Shown here in pieces: positions 56,398 through 64,000 of a DNA stretch of 64,000 bases. The translations under genes and the position numbers were made by a program. Numbering within the stretch: position 1 is the stretch's first letter; each line of letters opens with the position of its first letter. This DNA comes from JACCTU01 sp963788055. GTDB taxonomy: Bacteria > Actinomycetota > Thermoleophilia > Gaiellales > Gaiellaceae. Location of the stretch: NCBI GenBank assembly GCA_963788055.1, contig CAWBFA010000003.1:124001-188000 (forward strand). Direction: 5' to 3'. Under the pieces are notes generated by a model, which saw nothing but the letters and a program-made list of their open reading frames with translations, was not told the origin of the DNA and ran no database searches.

Positions 56398-58197
56398 CTA
56401 GACCGCGACCGCGGAAACGGGCCGCAGCAGCCCGAGCTCGTCGGCGAGAGCCGCGACGACCTCCGGGTCGAACTGCGAGCCGGAGCAGCGTTGCAGCTCA
56501 TCGAGCGCGTCGTGAGCCGAGAGCCGAGATCGGTACACGCGGTCGGAAGTCATCGCGTCGAACGCGTCTGCGACGAAGATGATCCGCGCGCCGAGCGGGA
56601 TCCGCTCCGCGGGCAGACCGTCGGGGTAGCCGTCGCCGTCCCAACGCTCGTGATGGTGGAGGACCCAGTCGGCGACCGGGTCGACGCCGAGGCTCTCGAG
56701 CATCCGGAAGCCGATCTGCGGGTGACGTTCGAGCACGAGGCGCTCGGCCTCGGTCAGCGGTGCCGGCTTGCGGAGAATCTCCTCGGGGATCGCGAGCTTG
56801 CCGAGGTCGTGGAGCGAGCCGGCGAGCCGGATCAGCTCGATCAGCTCGACGTCTGCACCCATGCGTGTCGCGATGCGCGCGGCGAGCTCGCCGACGCGCT
56901 CCGAGTGAGAGCCCGTGTAGACGTCGCGCACGTCGACCGCTTTCGCCAAGCTGGCAGCAGCCCGGTAGCGGGCCGCCCGGTCGGGGCCGGCTGCGAGACG
57001 CCGCAATTCCGCGAGCTCGACGACGTCCGGGCGATAGGCCCGCACCTGGTTCTTGCCGTGCTCCTTCGCCCAGTAGAGCGCGGAGTCGGCGAGTCGGATC
57101 AGCTCGTCGCGCCCGACGCCCTGGACGGGGTAGGTCGCGAGGCCGCCGCTGACGGTGATCGCTCCGATGTGCTCGAGGTCGAGCGACGCGACGCGCTCCA
57201 CGATCGAGTTCGCGGCAGAGAACGCCTGCTGCCCCTTCAGGCCCGGCATCAGCACGGCGAACTCGTCGCCGCCGAGCCGGAACGCCTCGCCGCCCTGCCG
57301 CAGGCGCTTGCCGACCTGACCGAGCACGCCGTCCCCTGCGGGATGCCCGAAGCGGTCGTTGATGCGCTTGAAGTCGTCGATGTCGATCAGGCAGAGCGAG
57401 AGGGGCTGGCTCTTCTCCTCGGCCTGCGCGAGCTCCCGCTGCAGGCGCTCGTGGAAATGCCGGTGGTTGCCGAGATTCGTGAGGGGGTCGGTGAGTGCGA
57501 GCCGCATCGCGCGGAGCGCGCGGTACGTCGAGCGCTGGTAGAGCGCGATCGCGAGCAGCGGGCCGATCAGCACGAACGAGAGGAACGGCGAGCGCTGCCA
57601 CAGCACGATCAGCATCACCGACGCCGACGCCATCAGCGCGAACGGGACGATCGACGTCTTGACCGTCGCGTTCACGATCGTCCGGTACGGCTTGCCGGCG
57701 CTGATCGAGACGGCGCCGCTGATGAAGGCCGTGTTGACGATGTTGTAGATGAATGCGCAGAGCGCGACGGCACCGACGCCCGCGGCGAGCCGGTCGCCGT
57801 TGATCGGAGCGATAGCGATCCCGCCCGCTGCGGTCGCCAGCGCGAACACCGCCGAGTTGAAGGCGACGCGGAGTGGGGGACGGTGCTGGAGCGTGTGCAC
57901 CGTCAGCGTGGCCGCGAAGACGATCAGCGTCGCCGCAGCCCAGCCGAACAGCACGGCGGCCGCGACCCCGAAGACGAAGGAGAGCGAAACGCCGCCGACG
58001 TCGACGCCCTCGATCGGCACGGGGTACCTCTCGGCCAGCATGATCGCGGCCAGGAACCCGATCAGCGACGCGACGAGCGCAGCGTCGAGCGGCCCGGTCG
58101 CGAGCGAGTAGGCAGCAACGCCGACGACGCCGATCGCCGTGACGCAAACCGGCGCGACGAGCGCGGCAAGTCGCCTAGGCGGCAGCGCCGTCGTCAA
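56398..58197 (-). CDS. Membrane GGDEF plus HD-GYP protein (c-di-GMP synthesis and hydrolysis)
   Basis: 599 residues. Membrane sensor (about 1-235, paralogous to the gene at 55092), GGDEF domain with TDPLTNLGNHRHFHERL and RLGGDEFAVL (RxxD site reads RQGG), then HD-GYP (about 420-590) with GSHSERVGELAARIATRM, HDLGKLAIPEEIL, HHERWDGDGYPDGL and DAFDAMTSDRVYR. Both catalytic motif sets look intact, so the protein may make and break c-di-GMP under sensor control. A 31-codon ORF ends 9 bases before its start. Confidence 0.92.
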   Translation of the reverse strand: MTTALPPRRLAALVAPVCVTAIGVVGVAAYSLATGPLDAALVASLIGFLAAIMLAERYPVPIEGVDVGGVSLSFVFGVAAAVLFGWAAATLIVFAATLTVHTLQHRPPLRVAFNSAVFALATAAGGIAIAPINGDRLAAGVGAVALCAFIYNIVNTAFISGAVSISAGKPYRTIVNATVKTSIVPFALMASASVMLIVLWQRSPFLSFVLIGPLLAIALYQRSTYRALRAMRLALTDPLTNLGNHRHFHERLQRELAQAEEKSQPLSLCLIDIDDFKRINDRFGHPAGDGVLGQVGKRLRQGGEAFRLGGDEFAVLMPGLKGQQAFSAANSIVERVASLDLEHIGAITVSGGLATYPVQGVGRDELIRLADSALYWAKEHGKNQVRAYRPDVVELAELRRLAAGPDRAARYRAAASLAKAVDVRDVYTGSHSERVGELAARIATRMGADVELIELIRLAGSLHDLGKLAIPEEILRKPAPLTEAERLVLERHPQIGFRMLESLGVDPVADWVLHHHERWDGDGYPDGLPAERIPLGARIIFVADAFDAMTSDRVYRSRLSAHDALDELQRCSGSQFDPEVVAALADELGLLRPVSAVAV

Positions 58198-58206
58198 GGG
58201 ACTGCG

Positions 58207-58302
58207 CTACCAGCCTAGGCTGTGAAACCAGTCGAAGTAGCCACCGGCGAGCGAAAGTGCAGCCGCCGCAGCCACGACAAACCGAATCTTCCATGAAAAC
58301 AC
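58207..58302 (-). CDS. 31-residue small membrane protein ahead of the GGDEF-HD-GYP gene
   Basis: GTG 58302 to TAG 58207. GGGGAGG lies about 8 bases upstream, a good ribosome site. The product has a basic start (FSWKIR), a hydrophobic stretch (FVVAAAAALSLAGG) and an aromatic end (YFDWFHSLGW): a typical single-pass microprotein. The next gene starts 9 bases after its stop, suggesting translational coupling. It may anchor to or regulate the sensor enzyme, or act as a leader ORF. No family recognised. Confidence 0.55.
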   Translation of the reverse strand: MFSWKIRFVVAAAAALSLAGGYFDWFHSLGW

Positions 58303-58425
58303 TTTTGGAACCTCCCCAGGCTCAGGTGTGACGAGCAGACCTGCGGATTCTCCCGTCGGGCATAGGGCCCATCCATCACCCGAAGGAGTGATTTAGCCCG
58401 GAGCAGGGCCTTTACCGCTTTTGGG
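58303..58425 (-). ncRNA. Candidate structured leader (riboswitch-like) before the c-di-GMP gene
   Basis: Read on the minus strand it contains GGGCTAAATC, a stable hairpin ATCACTCC-TTCG-GGTGAT, GGATGGGCCC, CCCGACGGG and AATCCGCAGG before the ribosome site of the 31-codon ORF. The order GGGC-AAA-tetraloop hairpin-GGAYG recalls class I c-di-GMP riboswitches, while AATC...GGG...AATCCG recalls the ydaO c-di-AMP type; neither consensus is fully met. It starts right at the end of the NlpC/P60 gene. Confidence 0.4.
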
Positions 58426-59430
58426 TTACGAGGGCGCAAGTCCCGCTTCGGCGAGCGGCCGGCGTGCCCAGGCGAAGCGCTCCTGGTACCAGCCGGAGAG
58501 AAGCTCCAGGGCGACTCCGTACCGCGAGGAGTGGACGAACCAGCCGTTCCCGACATAGACGCCCATGTGGTCGACCTCTGCCGGCTTCGAGCGTGGGCCT
58601 TTGGCCCCGAAGAAGATCACGTCCGCGGGCTGGAGGGCGGCTGCGGCGATCCGCTTCGCCTTCGGCACCTCGCCGCTCATCGCGTAGGTCGTTCTTCCCT
58701 TCAGGGTCGCCGAGAGTACGCCGGACGACGGGTACGACTGAAGCCTGTAGACCCGCCAGACGAACCCCGAGCAGTCATAGCCCCCCGGGACGGTCTTTCC
58801 GGAGTAGACCTGGCGGACGTCGCTCGTGCCGCCCCAGATATAGGGATAGCCGACGAGCTTGAAGGCTGTGGTGAGGATCCGGCGCTGCCAATCCGTCAGG
58901 ACAGGGAGCTGAAAGGTGGCCGCGGCGAGGCGGAGGCGCTCGACCTCGAAGCCGCGGAATCGGACGATCTGCGCGAGCGAGTACGCGGCCTCGGCGCGGG
59001 AGGCAGGCTCGGCGGGGAGACGCTCGAGGAGGGCGTCGTCCTTGGCAGCGTGGTTCTTGCGCAGGCCGAGCAGCCGGGCGACGGCTTCGGTGCCGAAGCG
59101 AGTGGGCGGCGCCAGGCCCGCGGCCTTGGCACCTGCGGCGAGCGCCTTCGCCTCGGGGGTCAGGCCGAGCGCCGCGACGAGTCGCGCGTCGAGGTCCTGA
59201 ATGGTGAGCGGGACCTCGGGCTTCGCGACCGCCGCGGCTTCTGCGCCGGTCGCCTGGGCGACGAGCTCGGCGAGCTCTCCCCGCGTGACCGTGTCGTCGG
59301 GGCGGAAGGCGGCTGGATCCTGTCCGAGGGTGCGGATCTCGGCCGCGGCCCACGAGGCAGGCTTGGCGGCGGAGGCGACCCCGGCCGGGACCAGCACGAG
59401 GAGCGCGATGAGGAGGACGCGGCGGCTCAT
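58426..59430 (-). CDS. Secreted NlpC/P60 peptidoglycan hydrolase
   Basis: 334 residues from ATG 59430 (ATG 59442 adds MEDG). Signal peptide SRRVLLIALLVLVPAGVASA; two SLH-like segments (FRPDDTVTRGELAELVAQAT and a second around RAEAAYSLAQIVRF); C-terminal NlpC/P60 domain with the catalytic Cys in GGYDCSGFVWRVYRLQ, His in EVDHMGVYVG and a third polar residue in WFVHSSRYG. It probably cleaves peptide crosslinks in the wall. Divergent from the small epsilon-like gene. Confidence 0.9.
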   Translation of the reverse strand: MSRRVLLIALLVLVPAGVASAAKPASWAAAEIRTLGQDPAAFRPDDTVTRGELAELVAQATGAEAAAVAKPEVPLTIQDLDARLVAALGLTPEAKALAAGAKAAGLAPPTRFGTEAVARLLGLRKNHAAKDDALLERLPAEPASRAEAAYSLAQIVRFRGFEVERLRLAAATFQLPVLTDWQRRILTTAFKLVGYPYIWGGTSDVRQVYSGKTVPGGYDCSGFVWRVYRLQSYPSSGVLSATLKGRTTYAMSGEVPKAKRIAAAALQPADVIFFGAKGPRSKPAEVDHMGVYVGNGWFVHSSRYGVALELLSGWYQERFAWARRPLAEAGLAPS

Positions 59431-59478
59431 CCCGTCTTCCATCGGGCCGCTCGGCGGATGGCTTTAGGCTCTCCACCC

Positions 59479-59658
59479 ATGCGGATCGTGATTCGCCCAA
59501 CCCCCGATCCAGGCGTCGGCGCGGCGATCCAGCAGGCCGTCGAGGCACGTAGCAGCCCGTCGCTTGGGCCGTTCGCCTACCGCTCCCGCTGGCGGAAGGC
59601 CGGGCTCGACTACGCAGCCGCTCGGCCGCGCAAGAGGCGCGGCGCGACCCGCGCGTAG
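59479..59658 (+). CDS. Small protein, possibly acyl-CoA carboxylase epsilon-like
   Basis: 59 residues from ATG 59479, with TAGGCT (59465-59470) eight bases upstream. The start MRIVIRPTPDPGVGAAIQQA and the later FAYRSRWRKAGLDYA resemble the P-x(2-4)-E/A-AI-x2-AL...SxW pattern of actinobacterial carboxylase epsilon subunits, which bridge alpha and beta subunits. Genes for alpha (60177) and beta (53509) lie on either side on the same strand, which fits. Its last 49 bases run antisense to the 3' end of pgsA. Assignment is tentative. Confidence 0.45.
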   Translation: MRIVIRPTPDPGVGAAIQQAVEARSSPSLGPFAYRSRWRKAGLDYAAARPRKRRGATRA

Positions 59659-60152
59659 TCCACCGCGGAGACCCACGTCAGGACGAGCGCGACGAGGAGC
59701 GCCCACCAGGCCGCGTCGTCGCTCCAGACGTCCGCCGCTGCGAGGCCGCCGACCGCTGCGGCGATCGCCTGCGACCACGTCTTCAACTTGCCGAGGTCGC
59801 GCGCCTCCAGCACGACTCCTCGTTCGATTGCCGCCTGACGCAGGCCCGAGACGAGGAACTCGCGCGCGACGATCGCCGCGACCATCCAGCCCGGGAACAC
59901 CCCCTCGCCGACCAGGACGATCAGGACCGCAAGGACGAGGATCTTGTCGGCGATCGGGTCGAGCAGCGACCCGAGCGGAGAGGTTCGGCCCCGGCGGCGC
60001 GCGATCCGGCCGTCGAACCAGTCGGTCGCCATCGCGACGACGAAGAGTGCGGTCGCCCAGAGCGCGTGGTCGTCGAAGTTCCACACGAACAGGAGGACGA
60101 CGAAAGGGACGGAGAGGGCCCGGCCGACGGTCAGGTAATCGGGCAGGCTCAT
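59610..60152 (-). CDS. pgsA: CDP-diacylglycerol-glycerol-3-phosphate 3-phosphatidyltransferase PgsA
   Basis: 180 residues, 4-5 helices. The CDP-alcohol phosphotransferase signature D-x2-D-G-x2-A-R-x8-9-G-x3-D-x3-D is met by DWFDGRIARR followed by GSLLDPIADK. The start YLTVGRALSVPFVVLLF is typical of PgsA. It makes phosphatidylglycerol phosphate. ATG 60152 lies nine bases after TATTCT and 24 bases from the divergent carboxylase start. Confidence 0.92.
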   Translation of the reverse strand: MSLPDYLTVGRALSVPFVVLLFVWNFDDHALWATALFVVAMATDWFDGRIARRRGRTSPLGSLLDPIADKILVLAVLIVLVGEGVFPGWMVAAIVAREFLVSGLRQAAIERGVVLEARDLGKLKTWSQAIAAAVGGLAAADVWSDDAAWWALLVALVLTWVSAVDYARVAPRLLRGRAAA

Positions 60153-60176
60153 CCGACGGGGAGAATACGCCGCGAG

Positions 60177-61934
60177 GTGGCGGGCTTCTCCAACGTCCTC
60201 GTCGCAAACCGCGGCGAGATCGCGATCCGGATCTTCCGGACTCTGCGCGAGCTCGGGCTCTCGTCGGTGGCCGTGTACTCGGACGCAGACCGCGGAGCGC
60301 TTCACGTCAGGGTCGCCGACCAGGCGATCGCACTCGGGGGAGAGACGGCCGCCGAGAGCTATCTCGCGGTGGAGAAGCTGCTCGACGCAGCCCGCACCGG
60401 CGGTGCCGAGGCGGTTCACCCGGGCTACGGCTTCCTCGCCGAGAACGCAGGCTTTGCCCGCGCGGTCGAGCAGGCGGGCCTCGTCTGGATCGGGCCGCCG
60501 CCCGAGGCGATCGAGCTGATGGGACACAAGACCGCGGCTCGAACCAGAATGCGGGAGGCCGGCGTGCCAATCGTCCCGGGCACCACGGACGCGGTCGCCT
60601 CGGCCGCGGAGATCGTCGCCCTCGGCGAGGAGATCGGCTACCCGCTGATCGTCAAGGCCGCGGCGGGCGGGGGTGGCAAGGGGATGAAGATCGTTCGTTC
60701 GGCCGACGAGGCCGAGCGCGCCTTCGAGTCCGCGAGTCGCGAGGGCCGGTCGTACTTCGCCGATGCCTCCGTGTACGTCGAGCGCTACCTCGAGGACCCC
60801 CGCCACGTCGAGGTGCAGATCCTCGCCGACGCCCACGGGAACGTGATCCACCTCGGCGAGCGCGACTGCACGATCCAGCGCCGCCACCAGAAGCTCGTCG
60901 AGGAGACGCCGTCCCCTGCCGTGGACGAGGAGTTGCGCGAGAGGATCGGGAAGATCGCCGTCGACGCCGCGCGCGCCGCCGGCTACCGATCGGCTGGGAC
61001 GATCGAAGGGCTGCTCGCGCCCGACGGTTCCTACTACTTCATGGAGATGAACACCCGAATCCAGGTCGAGCACACGGTGACCGAGGAGGTGACCGGCCTC
61101 GACCTCGTGCGCGAGCAGGTGCTGATCGCCGCGGGCGAGCCGCTCTCCGTGCGGCAGGAGGACGTCGTCCTGCGCGGGCACGCGATCGAGTGCCGGATCA
61201 ACGCGGAGGACGTCTCCAGAGGCTTCCTCCCGGCGCCGGGGAGGATCACGCACTACCGCGAGCCGTCGGGACCGGGCGTTCGCGTGGACTCAGGTGTTGT
61301 CGAGGGCTCGGAGATCTCGCCGCTCTACGACCCGATGATCGCGAAGCTCGTCGTGCGCGACGTCGACCGGGACCACGCGCGTCGGAGGATGCTGAGGGCG
61401 CTCGAGGAGTTCGAGATCGGCGGAGTGCAGACCCTGCTCGGGTTCCATCGCGCGCTGCTCGAGCACCCCTGCTTCGTCGCGGGCGCGACGTGCCACGGCG
61501 TCGTCGAGTCCGAGCAGCTCGCGCGCCGGGCCGAAGAGTTGACCGTCGAACACAGGACGTCTGCGGACGGTGCCGGGCGCCTGGTCGAGCACGTCACGCC
61601 CGTCGAGGTCGACGGCCGCCGCTTCGAGGTGACCGTGCTCGCGTCCGAGCCGCCCTGGCTCGCTCTCGCGCGCAGCCGGCGGGAGCGCGCGGGCGCCACC
61701 GGGCACGGCGGGTCGGGCGCGGTTGTCAGCCCGATGCAGGGAACCGTTCTGTCGGTGGCAGTCGCCGAGGGCGACCATGTGGACGCAGGCACCGTGCTCT
61801 GCATCGTGGAGGCGATGAAGATGGAGAACGAGATCGCCGCGCACCGAGCGGGTGTCGTGACGGAGCTCTCGGTCGCGGAAGGCCAGCCTGTCCAAAACGG
61901 CCAGGTGATCTGCGTGCTGGCCGCCCATGAGTAG
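60177..61934 (+). CDS. Acyl-CoA carboxylase alpha subunit (biotin carboxylase-BCCP fusion)
   Basis: 585 residues from GTG 60177. Biotin carboxylase: FSNVLVANRGEIAIRIFRTL, EAVHPGYGFLAENAGFA, the ATP loop KAAAGGGGKGMKIV, RHVEVQILADAHGNVIHLGE, and FMEMNTRIQVEHTVTEEVTG. A linker leads to a C-terminal biotinyl domain with the biotin-Lys motif VEAMKMENEI. It carboxylates biotin with ATP and bicarbonate and passes CO2 to the beta subunit. Divergent from pgsA; overlaps the next gene by 8 bases. Confidence 0.94.
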   Translation: MAGFSNVLVANRGEIAIRIFRTLRELGLSSVAVYSDADRGALHVRVADQAIALGGETAAESYLAVEKLLDAARTGGAEAVHPGYGFLAENAGFARAVEQAGLVWIGPPPEAIELMGHKTAARTRMREAGVPIVPGTTDAVASAAEIVALGEEIGYPLIVKAAAGGGGKGMKIVRSADEAERAFESASREGRSYFADASVYVERYLEDPRHVEVQILADAHGNVIHLGERDCTIQRRHQKLVEETPSPAVDEELRERIGKIAVDAARAAGYRSAGTIEGLLAPDGSYYFMEMNTRIQVEHTVTEEVTGLDLVREQVLIAAGEPLSVRQEDVVLRGHAIECRINAEDVSRGFLPAPGRITHYREPSGPGVRVDSGVVEGSEISPLYDPMIAKLVVRDVDRDHARRRMLRALEEFEIGGVQTLLGFHRALLEHPCFVAGATCHGVVESEQLARRAEELTVEHRTSADGAGRLVEHVTPVEVDGRRFEVTVLASEPPWLALARSRRERAGATGHGGSGAVVSPMQGTVLSVAVAEGDHVDAGTVLCIVEAMKMENEIAAHRAGVVTELSVAEGQPVQNGQVICVLAAHE

Positions 61935-62784
61935 CCGCCGTCCGTTCTGCAGCGACGTCTCGAGCGAGCACGGCGAGCCGCTCGGCGCGACCGCGAGCAC
62001 GATCGACCACTGGCTCCTCGTCGAGTACCGCGGGCTCTGGGGACCGAACGCGCTGCGCGCCTCGGGGCTCTCGGACCAGGTGAAGCAGAGCCTCCGCGAG
62101 CAGGTCCGCGCGAGGCCGCACTCGCGCCTCCTCTTCGTGCGTCGACCGGACCGGCGCGGGCGCGCGGAGCTCCGCGCGTATGCGGCCACGTCGCAGGAAG
62201 GGGCGGAGAGCCTGCGGGGCACGTCGTTCTCGTCGTACGAGGACCTCCGCACCCTCGACCTCGTGAATGCGGGCGAGGCGCTCGAGCGCTCGCTCTTCCT
62301 TGTCTGCACGCACGGCAAGCACGACCCCTGCTGTGCGCGCCGTGGCCGTCCGCTCTTCGACGCTCTTGCCGAGCAGCTCGAGGAGGAGGCCGTCTGGCAG
62401 ACGACCCACATCGGCGGCGACCGCTTCGCCGGCAACCTGCTTTGCCTCTCGCGCGGCGTGTACTACGGACGCGTCGAGCGTGACGACGCGGGCCGCGTGC
62501 TCGACGCGCACCTCGACGACAGGATCGAGCTGGAGCACTATCGCGGCCGGTCGTGCTACTCGTTCGCCGCACAGGCGGCCGAGCGGGACATCCGCGAGCG
62601 CACCGGGCTCCTGCGCCTCGACGACCTGCGACTCGTCTCCGAGCAGGGCTCGCGGATCGCGTTCGCCGACCGCGAAGGGCGTGTGCACGAGCGCGAGGTG
62701 TCGCTCGAGCTCGGCCCCAAGGACTACCTGACGTGCACGGCGCGCGAGCTGCACCGGCCGCGCCGCTACCTCGTCAGCGGCTGA
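61927..62784 (+). CDS. Sucrase/ferredoxin-like family protein (thioredoxin-fold 2Fe-2S)
   Basis: 285 residues from ATG 61927. The N-terminal half begins RRPFCSDVSSEHGEPLGATA; the C-terminal half has FLVCTHGKHDPCCARRGRPL and HIGGDRFAGNLLCLSRGVYY, the family's Cys and His motifs for a thioredoxin-like iron-sulfur fold. The name comes from early screens; enzymatic role is not settled, and a redox function is inferred. Overlaps the carboxylase alpha gene, so it is co-transcribed, and overlaps the opposing cupin gene by 11 bases. Confidence 0.8.
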   Translation: MSSRRPFCSDVSSEHGEPLGATASTIDHWLLVEYRGLWGPNALRASGLSDQVKQSLREQVRARPHSRLLFVRRPDRRGRAELRAYAATSQEGAESLRGTSFSSYEDLRTLDLVNAGEALERSLFLVCTHGKHDPCCARRGRPLFDALAEQLEEEAVWQTTHIGGDRFAGNLLCLSRGVYYGRVERDDAGRVLDAHLDDRIELEHYRGRSCYSFAAQAAERDIRERTGLLRLDDLRLVSEQGSRIAFADREGRVHEREVSLELGPKDYLTCTARELHRPRRYLVSG

Positions 62785-63919
62785 CCAGCAGCCCCTCGCG
62801 CACCAGGCGCGCGACGAGCGCAAGACGACCCTCGTCGTCGAGGCTGCCCGGCAGGTCTGAAGGTCGGAACGGCTCGTCCGCGTGGAGCACGAACTCCAGG
62901 ACGTCTCCGACGTGTGCAGGGAACTCGAGCGTGCGCCCCTCGAACGAGAGCTCGGCGCGTTCGTCCCGCACCACGAGATCCGCGAGCACGGTCGGCCGCC
63001 GCTCGAATTCGCTCTCGGGGTCGAGGTCGCGAAGGGCACGCAGGTGCCCGACCTGCCCGTCGAGGATCGGCCGCCGGCTGCGCACCAGCTTCGAGCGCAT
63101 GCGCCGGCGGACGTCGTCCTCGCCGAGCCGCTCACCGAGCCGCGCGAGCAGCTCGTCTGCCGACCCGTCGGGTGAGCGGCGGAAGTCGAGATCGTCGGCG
63201 CACTCGTCCAGTGCAGCTTTGAACGCGTCGAACCACGAGTAGACGTTTGCGCCGATCGTCAGGTGCAGCGAGTCGACGTCGGATGTCTTCGCCTGGTGCA
63301 GCCAGCCCCGCGGGAGGTAGAGCGTGTCGCCGGGCTGGAGCGTGACGTCGAGAACGGGCTCTCCGGGAGCGCCGAGCTTCGCGTCGTACCGCTGGTGCTT
63401 CAGGGGCAGCTTCCACACCGGCTCGTACACGAGCCAGCGCTTCTCGCCTGCGATCTGCAGGCAGAAGACGTCGTGCGTGTCGTGGTGCACCGGCAGGCCT
63501 TGCGCGGAGCGCGGCGTGTAGTACGCGTTGGCCTGCGCCGGGTGCCCGAGCGACGACTCCAGCGACCGGCAGAAGGTCGCGAGCGCGGGCCACCAGTGGT
63601 GCAGCCCCTGCACGACGATCGTCGCGCCCGCGTCGAAGGCCTCTGCGACGCGCGCGACGTCCGCCACACCCTTGAACGGAACGGGCCGCCAGGGCACGTC
63701 GACGAGGTAGTCGCTCGCGCGCAGCTTCTCGTCGGCGCGGACGAGCCGGAAGGCGGGGGAGCGCAGGCCGCCGGACTCGAGCAGCGCTTCGACGTCCTCC
63801 GTCGTCAGGAGGTCGTCGAAGCGCCCGGGCTCGTCGCGCTCGACGACGAGCGGCCTGCGCTCCCAATGCTCGTCGAGGAAGGTCGCTTCCTCGACGGGCT
63901 CGACGCAACGCGCGAGGGC
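62774..63919 (-). CDS. JmjC/cupin-4 oxygenase (ribosomal-oxygenase-like)
   Basis: About 381 residues. RCVEPVEEATFLDEHWERRP is the family N-terminus; the iron site is GLPVHHDTHDVFCLQIAGEK (H-x-D) with the distal His in LYLPRGWLHQAKTSD; a winged C-terminal region follows. RoxA/NO66-type members hydroxylate ribosomal proteins using 2-oxoglutarate. The start is not resolved: GTG 63697 would cut off the conserved N-terminus, and no ATG/GTG/TTG is in frame upstream to the window edge, so a base error near 63900-63920 is suspected. Confidence 0.78.
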   Translation of the reverse strand, partial: ALARCVEPVEEATFLDEHWERRPLVVERDEPGRFDDLLTTEDVEALLESGGLRSPAFRLVRADEKLRASDYLVDVPWRPVPFKGVADVARVAEAFDAGATIVVQGLHHWWPALATFCRSLESSLGHPAQANAYYTPRSAQGLPVHHDTHDVFCLQIAGEKRWLVYEPVWKLPLKHQRYDAKLGAPGEPVLDVTLQPGDTLYLPRGWLHQAKTSDVDSLHLTIGANVYSWFDAFKAALDECADDLDFRRSPDGSADELLARLGERLGEDDVRRRMRSKLVRSRRPILDGQVGHLRALRDLDPESEFERRPTVLADLVVRDERAELSFEGRTLEFPAHVGDVLEFVLHADEPFRPSDLPGSLDDEGRLALVARLVREGLLVSR

Positions 63920-63920
63920 G

Positions 63921-64000
63921 CTACGAAGCGTCCGTGCCGTCTGCGTCTGCGTCGGTGTCGTCAGTGTCGGCGTCGGTCGTGTCGCTGTCGTCCGAGTCGG
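63921..64000 (-). CDS. C-terminal end of an Asp/Thr-rich protein (partial)
   Basis: On the minus strand a frame enters from the right edge and stops at TAG 63921-63923. It codes for an acidic tail (SDDSDTTDADTDD, DADADGTDAS) of at least 25 residues. The rest lies outside the window, so the product cannot be named. The cupin gene follows immediately. Confidence 0.45.
   Translation of the reverse strand, partial: DSDDSDTTDADTDDTDADADGTDAS

Noticed and set aside
58215..58556. A 113-codon minus-strand ORF overlapping the NlpC/P60 3' end
   Set aside because: Composition is Ser/Arg/Pro-rich without domain signal; the region is better explained by the NlpC/P60 gene, a structured leader and the 31-codon ORF.

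Overview
The window is high-GC DNA from a deep-branching actinobacterium, most likely class Thermoleophilia (Gaiellales/Solirubrobacterales type). This is inferred from gene content, many GTG/TTG starts, many TANNNT boxes 6-7 bases before start codons, and CarD, DisA, ClpC and an actinobacterial-type acyl-CoA carboxylase; no rRNA is present to test it.

Layout. (1) 1-2920: two related secreted polysaccharide-lyase-like proteins on the minus strand, one open and running off the left edge, one with an extra Ig-like region and many frame breaks. (2) 3025-28256: a surface-polysaccharide locus with an ABC-2 exporter pair, GT2, GT4 and GT-C glycosyltransferases, a ChbG/YdjC deacetylase, a NodB-like deacetylase, three methyltransferases, an APH-like kinase, a sugar epimerase, and the stump of a deleted GT4 gene. 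(3) 28486-42420: a housekeeping block clpC - EamA - radA - disA - carD - ispD - PHP - ispF - (mutY opposite) - gltX - cysS - rlmB - yacP - sigH-like - tRNA-Thr, whose order closely follows the clpC-to-sigH region of Bacillus subtilis. (4) 42425-52131: a minus-strand signalling operon: a soluble poly-HAMP hybrid histidine kinase with eight 276-bp tandem repeats and three receiver domains, then CheR, CheB and a receiver-PAS-GAF-PAS kinase, without a chemoreceptor. (5) 52295-64000: a cystathionine-gamma-synthase-like PLP enzyme; the beta subunit, the alpha (BC-BCCP) subunit and a possible small epsilon-like subunit of an acyl-CoA carboxylase; two paralogous membrane GGDEF proteins (one with HD-GYP) preceded by a 31-codon ORF and a structured leader; an NlpC/P60 hydrolase; PgsA; a sucrase/ferredoxin-like protein; and a JmjC-cupin protein.

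Functional reading. The first half assembles, modifies, exports and possibly trims an extracellular glycan. The centre is a stress, translation and isoprenoid block in which DisA makes c-di-AMP. The right side holds phosphorelay and c-di-GMP signalling plus lipid precursor genes.

Caution. At least ten single-base frame breaks interrupt otherwise well conserved genes, including the normally indispensable clpC. Most are +1, several in short homopolymers. Residual sequencing or assembly indels are the simplest explanation, so 'broken' genes here should not be called pseudogenes without read support. The GT4 stump and the decayed lyase copy are the best candidates for real decay.
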